From Gemmataceae bacterium (GTDB lineage Bacteria > Planctomycetota > Planctomycetia > Gemmatales > Gemmataceae), in contig JAKEET010000082.1 in NCBI GenBank assembly GCA_022616435.1, positions 1 to 60,646 of the forward strand: a DNA stretch of 60,646 nucleotides, written 5' to 3'. Of the stretch, positions 23,646 to 32,737 are shown piece by piece. A program made the position numbers and the translations under genes. Below the pieces are notes generated by a model. It saw only the letters and a program-made list of their open reading frames with translations, was not told the origin of the DNA and did no database searches. Numbering within the stretch: position 1 is the stretch's first letter; each line of letters starts with the position of its first letter.

Positions 23646-24137
23646 TCACGACTTCGCGCTGCGCAAGCGCTCCACCTCGTGCTCCAACGCCGCGACCCGA
23701 TCTTGCAGGCGCCGCAGCTCGTCGCGCAGGTGCTGCAACTGCTCGGCCTGTTCCACGAGGCGATCGTATTCGGCGGCGGCTTCGCGGACGATGGCTTCCA
23801 GCTCTTCGGGCCGCCACGGCTTTTTCAGGAAGCCGTAGACGTGGCCCTGGTTGATGGCGGCGACGATCGAGTCCAGGTCGGCATAGCCCGTGAACAGCAT
23901 GCGCACGGCCTGGGGGTAGCGCTGGCGAATCTTGGTGAGCAGCTCGACGCCGGTGATCTTCGGCATGCGCTGGTCGGTCATGATGATGTGGACCTCGTTC
24001 TGCTGCATGAGCTGAATGCCTTCCTCGGCATTCCTGGCCTTGAGGACCGTGAACTCGCGGCGCAGCAGATCGTGGACCGAATCGCATACGTCCGCTTCGT
24101 CATCGACCACCAGCAGCGTGTGTTTCTTCGCCGTCAT
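23646..24137 (-). CDS. response regulator with C-terminal coiled coil
   Basis: 163 residues. Receiver domain at about 7-120: acidic pocket Asp12-Asp13 (VVDDEAD), phospho-acceptor Asp55 in IIMTDQRMP, conserved Thr in MLFTGYAD and Lys in FLKKPW. LxKPWxxEEL is typical of the RpfG-type receiver branch. The last ~40 residues are a heptad coiled coil (LRDELRRLQDRVAALEHEVE) instead of a DNA-binding or enzymatic output domain, so signalling probably goes through protein contacts. It lies 42 bp downstream of the histidine kinase. Confidence 0.9.
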   Translation of the reverse strand: MTAKKHTLLVVDDEADVCDSVHDLLRREFTVLKARNAEEGIQLMQQNEVHIIMTDQRMPKITGVELLTKIRQRYPQAVRMLFTGYADLDSIVAAINQGHVYGFLKKPWRPEELEAIVREAAAEYDRLVEQAEQLQHLRDELRRLQDRVAALEHEVERLRSAKS

Positions 24138-24179
24138 GCCTGGCCTCGCGTTGATGTCAGTATGTCCATTGGAGCATGG

Positions 24180-27056
24180 TCATTCACGCGCCTCGCTCCG
24201 CCGCGCCGGACGCAAGGGCAGATACACCCGGAACGTGGCGCCCTGGCCGAGCGCGCCGCCGACCTCGATGCGGCCGCCGTGGGCCGCGACGATGTTGTGC
24301 GAGATCGACAGGCCCAGGCCGGTGCCCTCGCCGACGTCCTTGGTCGTGAAGAACGGGTCGAAAATCTTGGCGAAGTGGGCCGGGTCGATGCCGGGGCCGT
24401 TGTCGGCGACTTCGAGCAGCATCTCGTCGCCTTCGGGCCGGGTCCGCACCCAGATCCGGCCCCCCTCGATCCGATGCCGCTCCACCGCTTGGAACGCGTT
24501 GACCAGCAGATTCAAAACAACCTGGCTGATCTGCGTCGGCACACATTGCACCTTGACGCCGGCCGCGTGCTCCTGCTCGACCTCGATGCCGCTGCGCCGG
24601 AAGCGGCCGCGCAGGATCTCCAGACTGGCGTCGATCAAGTCCGGCAGCGACGTGTCCTGGGCGCGCGGCGCGTCGGTGCGGGCCAGGCCGCGCAGGCTCT
24701 GTACGATCCGCGTCACCCGCTCGGTCCCCTCGCGCGTCCGGTGCAGGAGCCGCTCCAGGTTCTCGCGAATATAGGTCAAGTCGATCGCGATCGCCAGCTC
24801 CTGGTACTGCTTCCACAGGTCGGGGACGTGCCGGGCCAGGGCCTCGCCATGCCGGTCGAGCATGTCGAACAGCGGCAGCATCCCCTTGCAATCGCGCTCC
24901 AGCACCACGAGGTTGTTGCCGACGAACGCCAGGGGGTTGTTGATCTCATGCGCCACCCCCGCCGACAACAGGCCGATCGACGCCAGCTTCTCGCTGTGGA
25001 CCAGGACCGAGCGCATCTTGTTGCGCTCGGTCAGGTCGCGGATGGCCGCCAGGAACTGCACCGGACCTTTGGGGTCGCTCCCCAGGCTGAGGGCGCTCAA
25101 GGCGATCTCCACGGGAAACTCGCTGCCGTCCTTGCGGCGAGCCTGGACTTCGACGGTCCGGCCGATCATCCGCGGCTGCCGCGTCTCCACGTAGCGGCGA
25201 AAGCCTTGCTCGTGCAGCAGCCGATAGTCCTCCGGCACCAGCACCGACGACGGCTGACCGATGACGTCGGCCGCCTGCCAGCCGAACATGCGCTCGGCGG
25301 CCGGGTTGAACAGGGTGATGCGCGCGTCCTGGTCCACCAGCACGATGGCGTCGAGCGTGGCCTCGGTCAACTGGCGATAGCGCAGCTCCGAATCGGCCAG
25401 GATCTGCGCGGAGCGGTGCTTTTCAGTCACGTCCCAGAACAGCCCCTGCGTGCCGACGATCTCACCCTCGGCGTCGCGTACCGGCGTCTTCACGACTTGC
25501 ACGAAGATCGTGGCGCCGCCGGGCAGGACGTGCTCCTCCACCGTCTCGAGCGGTTGGCCGGTGGTGAGCACGCGCTGATCGTCGGCCGTGTACTTGCGGG
25601 CCAGCTCCACGGGAAACAGGTCGTAGTCGGTCTTGCCCAGCAGCTTCTCCAGCGGCATCTTGAGAGTTTCGCAATACTGCTGGTTGCCGAAGGTGACCCG
25701 GCCGGCGCAGTCCTTGCGAAAGATGTTCTGCGGGAGCGATTGCACCAGCGATTGATACAAGGCCTCGGAATCGCGCAACGCCTGCTCGACTTTTTGGCGG
25801 TGCAGCATTTGCCCGATCTGGCCGCCGAGGGCGTACATCATCGACTGCAAGTCCTCGTCGATGCGCGGCACGGAGCGGCTGAAGAATTCGAGCACGCCGA
25901 CGACGTCGAGCTTGCTATGGATGGGAAAGGCGGTCACGCCGCGCAACCCCGCTTGCCACGCCAGCCGCCGCCGCGAGTACTGCTCGGCTTCCGGCTCGGT
26001 CAGCGCCCGCGCCTGTGCCGTCCCTTCGAGGCACACGTCGCCGGGGACGTCGACGCCCGAGGCGATCGTGATCAGCTTGGTCAGCGTCATGAATTCGCGC
26101 GGCGTGTCGGGGAGGTCGTGCCACACGTCGCAGCAGCGCAACGCCTGATCGTGCCCGTCGAAGATCCACAAGACAGCCACGTCCATGTCCAGCGCCTGCC
26201 CGAGGGTTTGCAGGATGACGCCCGCCAGCTCGGCCAGCGTCCCGCCGCTGGCGATGGCCTGGCTCACCGAGTACTGCGCCTGCAGCCGGCGCTCGCTCTT
26301 CTTGCGCTCGGTGATGTCGTGCGACAGCAAGACGCCGCCTTGAATCGCGTCGCGGCCGTCGCGCAGCGGCCGGCCGTTCATCCGCAGCCAGCGGCCCTCG
26401 GGCGCCGCCGCGTGGCACACGCGATACTCCTCGTCGTCGAAGGCCTCGCCGCGGATGCAGCGGGCCAAGGGCAGCGGCACCGGCGTCGACCAGGGCTCGG
26501 CCGGAAACAACTGAAACTCTTGCTCGGCCACCCGCGCGCCGAACAGCCGCTCGGCGGCGGGGTTGTACATGGAAATGCGGGCGTTGTTGTCGAACGCCAC
26601 GATCGCGTCGCCCATGTTGTCGAGGATCGACTGCAAGAGCTGGCTCTGCCGGGCCAGCTTCTCCTCGGCCAGCTTGCGCTCGCTGATGTCGCGCATCACC
26701 GCCAGGATGGCCGGCTGCGACTCCAAAGTGATCTGCGAGGTGTTGATGTCGACCGGAATGAGCCGGCCGTCCTTGGTGCGATGCACCCCTTCGCACTGCA
26801 AGGCGCCCTGGGCGAGCTGCCGCTGGGAGCGTTCGGCGAAGCCGCGCGCGAACTCCGGGGCGTCGATGTCCCGCGTCGTCAGGCGCAGGAACTCGTCGCG
26901 CGTGTACCCCAGACGCCGGCAGGCGGCGGCGTTGACCTCGACAATGCGCCCGTCGAGGTCGTGGACGAACACGGCATCGTCCAGCGCATCGAGCAGCGCC
27001 CGCATCCATTCGGTCGGAGTTTCCTGGGCGAGCGACGGTGCGGCAAGCGGCCCCAT
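24180..27056 (-). CDS. multi-PAS/GAF sensor histidine kinase
   Basis: 958 residues from MGPLAAPSLAQETPTEW, with GAGGG just upstream; an earlier in-frame start lacks such a site. There is no signal peptide or membrane segment, so it is a cytoplasmic sensor. Domain order: PAS (about 15-130; FVHDLDGRIVEVNAAACRRL), PAS (about 155-265), GAF (about 270-420; MDVAVLWIFDGHD), PAS (about 440-560), PAS (about 570-680; VLVDQDARITLFNPAAERMF), dimerisation domain with phospho-His near residue 703 in AHEINNP, then HATPase with DNGPGIDPAHFAKIFDPFF and GTGLGLSI. The gene downstream encodes its likely receiver partner; a divergent ATPase-PilZ gene shares the 160-bp spacer. Confidence 0.92.
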   Translation of the reverse strand: MGPLAAPSLAQETPTEWMRALLDALDDAVFVHDLDGRIVEVNAAACRRLGYTRDEFLRLTTRDIDAPEFARGFAERSQRQLAQGALQCEGVHRTKDGRLIPVDINTSQITLESQPAILAVMRDISERKLAEEKLARQSQLLQSILDNMGDAIVAFDNNARISMYNPAAERLFGARVAEQEFQLFPAEPWSTPVPLPLARCIRGEAFDDEEYRVCHAAAPEGRWLRMNGRPLRDGRDAIQGGVLLSHDITERKKSERRLQAQYSVSQAIASGGTLAELAGVILQTLGQALDMDVAVLWIFDGHDQALRCCDVWHDLPDTPREFMTLTKLITIASGVDVPGDVCLEGTAQARALTEPEAEQYSRRRLAWQAGLRGVTAFPIHSKLDVVGVLEFFSRSVPRIDEDLQSMMYALGGQIGQMLHRQKVEQALRDSEALYQSLVQSLPQNIFRKDCAGRVTFGNQQYCETLKMPLEKLLGKTDYDLFPVELARKYTADDQRVLTTGQPLETVEEHVLPGGATIFVQVVKTPVRDAEGEIVGTQGLFWDVTEKHRSAQILADSELRYRQLTEATLDAIVLVDQDARITLFNPAAERMFGWQAADVIGQPSSVLVPEDYRLLHEQGFRRYVETRQPRMIGRTVEVQARRKDGSEFPVEIALSALSLGSDPKGPVQFLAAIRDLTERNKMRSVLVHSEKLASIGLLSAGVAHEINNPLAFVGNNLVVLERDCKGMLPLFDMLDRHGEALARHVPDLWKQYQELAIAIDLTYIRENLERLLHRTREGTERVTRIVQSLRGLARTDAPRAQDTSLPDLIDASLEILRGRFRRSGIEVEQEHAAGVKVQCVPTQISQVVLNLLVNAFQAVERHRIEGGRIWVRTRPEGDEMLLEVADNGPGIDPAHFAKIFDPFFTTKDVGEGTGLGLSISHNIVAAHGGRIEVGGALGQGATFRVYLPLRPARRSEARE

Positions 27057-27216
27057 AGATTCCCTCAACCTCCACTTCACGGTGGCTCGATTGTAGCACA
27101 CCGGACCGCCACGCCAAGCAAAGAATGACGGGCGGCGGACAGCGTCTCGTCGATACCTGCCCGCCACTGTAAAACGTCACTGCCCAGCTTCCATCACCGA
27201 GGCTGTTGCCATTTCC

Positions 27217-28425
27217 ATGTCGCAGATGCCGGACACCCCCGATCTGCCCACCTACGTGCTGACGGAACGCACCCATCTGCGGCTGCCGAGCAAGCCGCAC
27301 TGGATCGAGGCCACGGTCGAATGGCTGCGGCAGAAGGCGATCCTGTCGGGCGCCTGCCAGGAATCGCGGGCCGGCAAGCTGCTCGTCGCCCTGCACGAAG
27401 CCATCTCCAACGCCATCGTCCACGGCAACCTGGAGCTGTCGTCGGCGTTGAAGGAGAGGAGCGACGATTCGTTTGCCCGCGCCCTGGCCGAGCGCGGCGC
27501 CGATCCGCGGCTGGCCGCGCGGGTCGTGGACGTGCACATCGAATGCGACGCCGACCGGTGCCGCTGGATCGTCACCGACGAAGGCCCGGGATTCGATGTC
27601 GAGGCCGTGCTGCGCCGCCACGACAGCGATGATCCGGAAGTGCTGCTGGCCAGCGGCCGCGGCATCCTCATCATGAAATCCTTCCTCGACGAGGTGCGCT
27701 GGGAGCTGGGCGGCCGCCGGCTCATCCTGGGGCTGGCCCGGACCAACGGCGAGGAGAAACGCCAGGAGCTGCGCGTGCCGCGCCAGCAACCGGTGCGGGT
27801 CGCGCCGATCCGGCCCGACGGCACTGTCGATTGGGCGGCGGCCCATGAAGCCGTCGCGCGCAACTGGTCCGAACACGGCATCGGCCTATTGCAAGAGCGC
27901 CTCGCCCAGACCGAGCGCATCTTGATCGGCATGGCTGTCAACGATCAGATGATCTACGTCCCGGCCGAGGTGCGCCACTGCCGCAGTGGGTCGGGGGACA
28001 TCGTCGAGCTGGGCTGCCGGTTCCAGACGGCGCCGGCCGCCGCGTCTCCGGCGGCGCCGGAGACCGCGCCCGCGCCGGCTGCCGGCTTGCACGAGGCCAT
28101 CACGACCCTGCTGGAACAGCACGCCGAACCCCGGACCGAGGACGAGCGCCGCCGGCATCAGCGCGTGGCCTACACGGAACGGATCGAGGTGGTGACGAAG
28201 CTGGCGGCGCCGGTCGCCGGCTACGCCCGCGATCTGTCGAAGGGGGGCATGGCGTTCATCGTTCACGCGCCGCTCCCCGAGGAAATCACGATTGTGCTGC
28301 GACCCCGCGACGGCGGCGAGCCGTTGAAAATCCGCGCCCGCGTCGCCCGCTGCAATAAGATCATCGAAGGCTTTTACGACGTCGGCGCCGAGTTTCTGCA
28401 GCTGGAACACGAGTCTCATGGGTAG
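27217..28425 (+). CDS. RsbW-like ATPase fused to a PilZ domain
   Basis: 402 residues. Residues about 10-180 form a GHKL ATPase of the anti-sigma type: LHEAISNAIVHGN (N box), IVTDEGPGFD (G1) and SGRGILIMKSFLDEV (G2). Proteins of this type bind or phosphorylate anti-sigma antagonists. Residues about 185-275 are a degenerate beta domain, followed by an Ala/Pro linker and a C-terminal PilZ domain at about 305-400 with the c-di-GMP-binding pattern RRRHQR and later DLSKGG. The combination suggests coupling of c-di-GMP level to a partner switch. It diverges from the PAS kinase gene. Confidence 0.85.
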   Translation: MSQMPDTPDLPTYVLTERTHLRLPSKPHWIEATVEWLRQKAILSGACQESRAGKLLVALHEAISNAIVHGNLELSSALKERSDDSFARALAERGADPRLAARVVDVHIECDADRCRWIVTDEGPGFDVEAVLRRHDSDDPEVLLASGRGILIMKSFLDEVRWELGGRRLILGLARTNGEEKRQELRVPRQQPVRVAPIRPDGTVDWAAAHEAVARNWSEHGIGLLQERLAQTERILIGMAVNDQMIYVPAEVRHCRSGSGDIVELGCRFQTAPAAASPAAPETAPAPAAGLHEAITTLLEQHAEPRTEDERRRHQRVAYTERIEVVTKLAAPVAGYARDLSKGGMAFIVHAPLPEEITIVLRPRDGGEPLKIRARVARCNKIIEGFYDVGAEFLQLEHESHG

Positions 28426-28478
28426 CCGAACGTGCGCCGGCGGAGCTTGTGCGAGTCCCGCTACCCGATGGAATCGCC

Positions 28479-29279
28479 ATGCCCCACCCATTCCCTGATC
28501 AACCCATCAATTGGCGCCGCCAGGTGCTCGGCCATCTCGACAGCCTGAGCGCGGCCGGCGTGACCTGGCTGCCGAACGCGCCGCCTTTATCTTTGCCCCC
28601 TACGCTGACCGAGGCGCCCGCGGCGGCCGCCCCGCCGCCGCCCGTGACTCCGGCGGCCGCAGCGGGGGCTGAGCCGGCGCCGGCATCGCCGCTCGAGCAG
28701 CGCCGGCAAGCGCTCCAGATGCTCGCGGCCGAAGTGAAAGGCTGCATGAAGTGCCCGGAGCTGGCCTCGACGCGCACGCAGACGGTATTCGCCGACGGCC
28801 CGCCCGGCGTCGAGCTGTGCTTCATCGGCGAAGCGCCGGGCGCGGACGAAGACGCCCAGGGTTTGCCGTTCGTCGGCGCCGCGGGACAGCTCCTGAACAA
28901 GATCATCGCCGCCTGCGGCATGAAGCGCGAGGAAGTCTACATCTGCAACATCCTCAAGTGCCGGCCGCCGGGCAACCGCACCCCGCTCCCCATCGAAGCG
29001 TCCAATTGCCGGGGCTTCCTCGAGCGGCAGCTCGAGCTGGTCCAGCCGAAGTTCATCTGCGCCCTCGGCGGCTCGGCCGCCGCGAACCTGCTGCAAACCA
29101 CAACGCCGATCGGCAAGCTGCGCGGCCGGTTCCACGACTGGCGCGGCATCCCCGTCATGGTCACCTACCACCCCGCCTACCTGCTGCCGCACCGCTCCCC
29201 GGAGAAGAAGAAGGACGTGTGGGAAGACATGAAGATACTGCTCGCCCGGATGGGCCGACCGGTGCCGGCGCGGACGTGA
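28479..29279 (+). CDS. family 4 uracil-DNA glycosylase with Fe-S cluster
   Basis: 266 residues from [15 protein letters not shown]. It removes uracil from DNA at the start of base excision repair. The catalytic motif [17 protein letters not shown] and the late motif TYHPAYLL are present. Four Cys that ligate the 4Fe-4S cluster are visible: CMKCPEL near residue 90, one in [10 protein letters not shown] and one in NCRGFL. The first ~85 residues are an extension with an Ala/Pro-rich linker ([18 protein letters not shown]), absent from compact family members. It starts 53 bp after the PilZ fusion. Confidence 0.92.
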   Translation: MPHPFPDQPINWRRQVLGHLDSLSAAGVTWLPNAPPLSLPPTLTEAPAAAAPPPPVTPAAAAGAEPAPASPLEQRRQALQMLAAEVKGCMKCPELASTRTQTVFADGPPGVELCFIGEAPGADEDAQGLPFVGAAGQLLNKIIAACGMKREEVYICNILKCRPPGNRTPLPIEASNCRGFLERQLELVQPKFICALGGSAAANLLQTTTPIGKLRGRFHDWRGIPVMVTYHPAYLLPHRSPEKKKDVWEDMKILLARMGRPVPART

Positions 29280-29382
29280 AGTTCGGTCAAAGAAAAGCGG
29301 ACGAAGCCGAGTACGATCAAGAACCACGGTCGCATCCTAATCGTAATCGTCTTCCGGCTCCGGCATGGCTAGCGAGGGATGG

Positions 29383-29554
29383 CATGCTTTCGCCGATCCC
29401 GCGCGATGTATGTAGGCCCTGGACCATCACGGCGAAAGCATGGGCGAGCCAGCGACTTGGTGAGTCGGCTTGGGTTGAGGTCGCTGGCGCCCCGCATGCT
29501 TTCGCCGGGTCGGTCCGGAGTGTTCATGCAAGGCGAGGGAGCGGCGAAAGCATG
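29383..29554. repeat. bipartite palindromic repeat, copy B
   Basis: Same structure as copy A at 15233-15433: arms CATGCTTTCGCCG/CGGCGAAAGCATG at 29383-29395/29430-29442 and again at 29495-29507/29542-29554. Conserved inner words include CCTGGACCA in unit 1 and GCGAGGGAGCGGCG in unit 2. The spacer between the two units is shorter (52 versus 81 bp). It fills the gap between the uracil glycosylase and hemE. Confidence 0.9.
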
Positions 29555-29581
29555 CCACCCACCGTAACTCGGATTCGTCAA

Positions 29582-30631
29582 ATGGCAACCCTACATTCCC
29601 CCCAACAGCACCTGCTCGTTCGCGCCGCCCGCGGCGAGGCCGTCGAACGCCCGCCTGTCTGGGCCATGCGCCAGGCGGGGCGCTGGGACCCGGAGTTCAA
29701 CAAGCTCCGCGCCGGCATGCCGTTTTACGAGTTCTCGGAAAACGTCGAACTCGCGGCCAAGACATCGCTGTTGCCGCGGCGCTTCGGCGTCGATGCCATC
29801 ATTCTCTTCTACGACATCACGACCTTGACCGTCGCCATGGGCCTGCCGTTCACGCTGCAGCCCAATCGGGGACCGGTGCCGCGGCAGCCGATCCGCACGC
29901 TGGCCGACGTGCAACGCCTGGACGCCCAACCGGCGCCGGACACGTTCGGCCACATCCTCCAACTGTTGCGCCGGGTCAACGATGAGCTGCGCGGCGACTT
30001 GCCGGTGATCGTGTTCGCCGGCGCGCCCTTCACGGTCGCCACCTACTGCATCGACACCGGCAAGGACCTGGCTGCCACGCGCCGCTTCGCCCACGACCGG
30101 CCGGCGGTGTGGCAGGCGTTGCTCGAGCGGCTACAGACGGCGACGATCCACTTCCTCGACGCACTGGTCCGCGAAGGGGCCGACGTGTACCAGCTCTTCG
30201 ATTCCTGGGCCGGCATGCTGCGGCGCGACGAGTACGAGACCTGGGCGCAGCCACATCACCAGGCGATCCTGCGCGGGGCCGCCGGCGTGCCGCGGATCCT
30301 GTTCGTGAAGGAAGGCCCGTACCTGGATTTGATGACCCAGTCCGGCGCGGAAGTGATCAGTCTCGGCGTCACGCATGACCTGGCCAAGGCGCGGGCCGAC
30401 TATCCGCGGTTGGTGTTTCAGGGCAACGTGCCGGAGGAAGTCCTGCGCACCGGCTCGCCCGCCGAAGTGGCCGCCGCCACCAAGCGGTGCCTCGACGCCG
30501 GCGGCGGCCGCCGGCACATCGTCAACCTCAACCACGGCGTCGATCGCAGCACGCCGGTCGCCAACTTCGAGGCCTACATCGCGGCGGTGCGGGGATCGGC
30601 CGGCGAGCGTCGCGGCGTAAGCCCGACGTGA
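29582..30631 (+). CDS. hemE: uroporphyrinogen decarboxylase
   Basis: 349 residues from MATLHSPQQHLLVRAARGE. It decarboxylates uroporphyrinogen III to coproporphyrinogen III in haem synthesis. The substrate-binding AMRQAGRWDPEF (Arg-Gln-Ala-Gly-Arg), DAIILFYDITT, FAGAPFTVATY, YQLFDSWAG and the late VNLNHGVDRSTP (GHG-like turn) follow HemE order and length. The last nine or so residues, GERRGVSPT, and the stop are encoded by the first unit of the tandem repeat at 30602, so the native C-terminus was probably replaced. The start lies 28 bp after repeat copy B. Confidence 0.95.
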   Translation: MATLHSPQQHLLVRAARGEAVERPPVWAMRQAGRWDPEFNKLRAGMPFYEFSENVELAAKTSLLPRRFGVDAIILFYDITTLTVAMGLPFTLQPNRGPVPRQPIRTLADVQRLDAQPAPDTFGHILQLLRRVNDELRGDLPVIVFAGAPFTVATYCIDTGKDLAATRRFAHDRPAVWQALLERLQTATIHFLDALVREGADVYQLFDSWAGMLRRDEYETWAQPHHQAILRGAAGVPRILFVKEGPYLDLMTQSGAEVISLGVTHDLAKARADYPRLVFQGNVPEEVLRTGSPAEVAAATKRCLDAGGGRRHIVNLNHGVDRSTPVANFEAYIAAVRGSAGERRGVSPT

Positions 30632-30737
30632 AGGCGAGCGTCGCGGCGTAAGCCCGACGTGAAGGCGAGCGTCGCGGCGTAAGCCCGACGTGAAGATTCC
30701 CCGGCAGACACGTCGGGCTCACGCCACGACGCTCGCC
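30602..30737. repeat. three tandem 31-bp units plus one inverted unit (GCGTAAGCCCGACG family)
   Basis: Identical 31-bp units at 30602-30632, 30633-30663 and 30664-30694, each with core GTCGCGGCGTAAGCCCGACG, followed by an inverted copy at 30709-30737 with two mismatches. Any direct unit can pair with the inverted one. The same family recurs at 59777-59888. The following 30738-31004 shows nothing I can call. Confidence 0.95.
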
Positions 30738-31004
30738 GAGCACTGTGGGTCAGCGCCGGAGTCGTCACGAATAGGGTCCGCGCGAACCTTCGGCATCAAG
30801 GACTGTCTGGTTTTCACACCGTCCAGGTTCACTTCCCGCCCGAAAGGAGGCCGGCCGTGCGACCGACTGCGTTCATGCGTTCGAGATTGGGCCTCCGTCA
30901 CTTGGCTCACTGAATCCTCCAAGGACGAGGCTCTCCCGCTGACCGAGTCGTGTCGATTCACGGTTCGGCGCAGTCCATGCTGCGCCTTCATGGAGAATAC
31001 TGCC

Positions 31005-31397
31005 ATGGCTTCACGCCGATTCGCACACAAGCCGCCCGAAGGCTTGTGCTCGGCTTGGGGCGCCGACGACGGCATTGATCCGCGTCTGGCGCCAAAACGG
31101 CCCCAAGGAAAGGTGACCAACCGCAAGGCGCTGCAGCTTTGCCGGCAGGTCGAGCGCGCGCTGTCATGAGTTCTGGAAGGACCAATCCTGCGTGACCTGG
31201 GGGTGCACTCGGTCGTCCCGGCCCCCGATTCGTCGCGCCTGCTGGCGACGTTCACGCATCACGGTCCGGAAAAGGTCGCCACGTCCGACGTTTTGGCGGC
31301 GCTGCACGCGGCGCACGCCAAGCTGCGCGCAACCGTGGCCGTCGCTATCCATCGCAAGAAGACGCCGGAACTGACGTTCCACGTTGTTCGCGGATGA
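31005..31397 (+). pseudogene. rbfA: rbfA-like ribosome-binding factor gene with an in-frame TGA
   Basis: The reading frame from ATG 31005 (GGAG nine bases upstream) encodes an RbfA-like chain of normal size (about 130 codons): RKALQLCRQVERALS, then TGA at 31167-31169, then in the same frame VLEGPILRDLGVHSVVPAPD and ending TPELTFHVVRG. The halves join without any frame change; DPxLRDLxVxSVxPAPDxSRLL and PELTF are RbfA hallmarks, which in the intact family supports 16S rRNA maturation at low temperature. One point mutation separates this from an intact gene. Read-through or a base-calling error are the alternatives to a true nonsense mutation. Confidence 0.7.
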
Positions 31398-31506
31398 TGG
31401 AACGAGCCCGGTGGTTGCCGACTGGTGGTTCGTGCTTGAATCGTTTGTTCGGTGACAGGGCGACGTCATCCGGCGACACCCGCGATCTTCAGTCTGCGTG
31501 AATACC

Positions 31507-31554
31507 GCCCCGGTTCTTCGAACCGGGGCTAAACGAATCGAACCGGGGCTGAAC
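31507..31554. repeat. short palindrome CCCCGGTTCTTCGAACCGGGG and a half copy
   Basis: GCCCCGGTTC/GAACCGGGGC at 31507-31529 forms a ten-pair stem with a three-base loop, and GAACCGGGGCT repeats at about 31539-31550. It lies just downstream of the convergent HEAT-lipoprotein gene and of the rbfA remnant, so a terminator role is possible. Confidence 0.7.
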
Positions 31555-31565
31555 GATCGTTGACC

Positions 31566-32444
31566 TCACTTCTTGTCGCCGTCCGATCGCGACAACCACC
31601 CGGTGACGCGCTCAATCGGGTTGGCCGTCGGCTGCGCCGGCGCCGTGCCGGTCGTCAGCAGGGCGCGCCACTGGGCGGGATCGTCGGGCAAATCGCGCTT
31701 GGTCGCGGACTTGAGCGATTCATGGGCGCAGTGCCGCACCGCCACGTCCTTATCGGTTTCGAGCAAGTGCACCAGGGTATCGACCGCCTCGTAGTGCGAA
31801 TGCTTGCCCAGGGCGCGGACCGCGGCGACCTTTTCATCGACGATCGACTGCCGTTCGGTGAGGCTGCTGACCGGCGACGACGACGGCTGCCGGGCGGCGC
31901 GGATCAATACCGGCAGGGCTTCCTTGCTGCCGGTCTGGTCCAGCGAGGCCAGGGCCTGCTGGCGAATGATCGCGTTCATCTCCGGCGTGAACGGCTGCGG
32001 ATCGAGATACGCCTTTTCCAGGATCGGGACGACGCGCGGGTCCTTGTACTCGCCCAGCACGCGGATCGCCGACAGCCGGCACAGCGGGTCGCGGCTCATC
32101 GGCTCGACACGGCCGGCCTCTTCGTTGAGCGCCGCCCGCGACAGGATCTGGATGTACAAGTCCTGTTCGACCTTGGTGCCGCCGTTCTGCAGCGGCTCCT
32201 GGAGCCGCGCCAGGGCGTCCGCCTTGCGCTGGTTGTCGGTGTGGTCGCGAAGCACGACCAGCGGATCGGGCCGGCCCCAGACAAACGTCATGTCGCGCTC
32301 GCGGCTGGAGACTTCCGACCAGAACGCGGCGCAGCCGCACGCGCCCAGGAGCGCCGCGCCGCTCACGGCCGCGGCCGCGGCCCCGCTCACAGCGCGGCCC
32401 ACGGCGCGGCCCGCCCGCCACCACTGTCCCCGCTTCGGTGTCAC
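31566..32444 (-). CDS. HEAT-repeat lipoprotein
   Basis: 292 residues from a GTG with AAGGAGG six bases upstream, the strongest ribosome-binding site nearby; the frame is open further up but without such a site. The signal peptide has lipobox LGAC with the Cys at residue 36. The rest is made of HEAT-like helical pairs: LCRLSAIRVLGEYKDPRVVP, AIIRQQALASLDQTGSKEAL, EKVAAVRALGKHSHYEAVDT, and DVAVRHCAHESLKSATK. The C-terminus is polar. It is expected on the periplasmic face of a membrane as a scaffold; no catalytic motif. Confidence 0.82.
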   Translation of the reverse strand: MTPKRGQWWRAGRAVGRAVSGAAAAAVSGAALLGACGCAAFWSEVSSRERDMTFVWGRPDPLVVLRDHTDNQRKADALARLQEPLQNGGTKVEQDLYIQILSRAALNEEAGRVEPMSRDPLCRLSAIRVLGEYKDPRVVPILEKAYLDPQPFTPEMNAIIRQQALASLDQTGSKEALPVLIRAARQPSSSPVSSLTERQSIVDEKVAAVRALGKHSHYEAVDTLVHLLETDKDVAVRHCAHESLKSATKRDLPDDPAQWRALLTTGTAPAQPTANPIERVTGWLSRSDGDKK

Positions 32445-32652
32445 CGTCGCCTCCTTGGCACTGCTTGGAACACATCCGCTTCGTGGCGCGACACAAGGGA
32501 TAGGGCGTATAGCCGAAGCATTGGAACCTCGCAAGCACAAATCCGCAATTCGACTGTCGAAATCCGAATCATCCGGCATTGCCCGCATTACCTCGCTTTC
32601 GCGTTCGCCCATCGGCATCGGCACGGTCGGCACGCCGGCACGGCTTATTCGC

Positions 32653-32680
32653 TTGGCAATCCGCCCCGCCGCGATACAAT
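32653..32680 (+). promoter_or_regulatory. sigma-70-type promoter of the kinase gene
   Basis: TTGGCA at 32653-32658 and TACAAT at 32675-32680 with a 16-bp spacer. The expected start is near 32687, about 50 bases before the kinase ATG. The rest of the 293-bp divergent spacer 32445-32737 shows nothing else. Confidence 0.6.
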
Positions 32681-32737
32681 GGAAACCTGTCTCCGCGCCG
32701 TGCCGGTCCATATCAGCGACGCAGGATCGTGCCACTT

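Noticed and set aside
23604..27128. Plus-strand open frame of over 1100 codons
   Set aside because: Antisense to the histidine kinase and response regulator, with Gln/Arg/His-rich low-complexity sequence typical of a shadow frame.
30738..31004. Possible coding region between hemE repeats and the rbfA remnant
   Set aside because: Frames are open on both strands but show no motif, ribosome-binding site or family resemblance.
31167..31169. Selenocysteine codon in the rbfA-like gene
   Set aside because: RbfA has no known selenoprotein or Cys at this site and no clear hairpin follows directly; nonsense mutation or base error is simpler.
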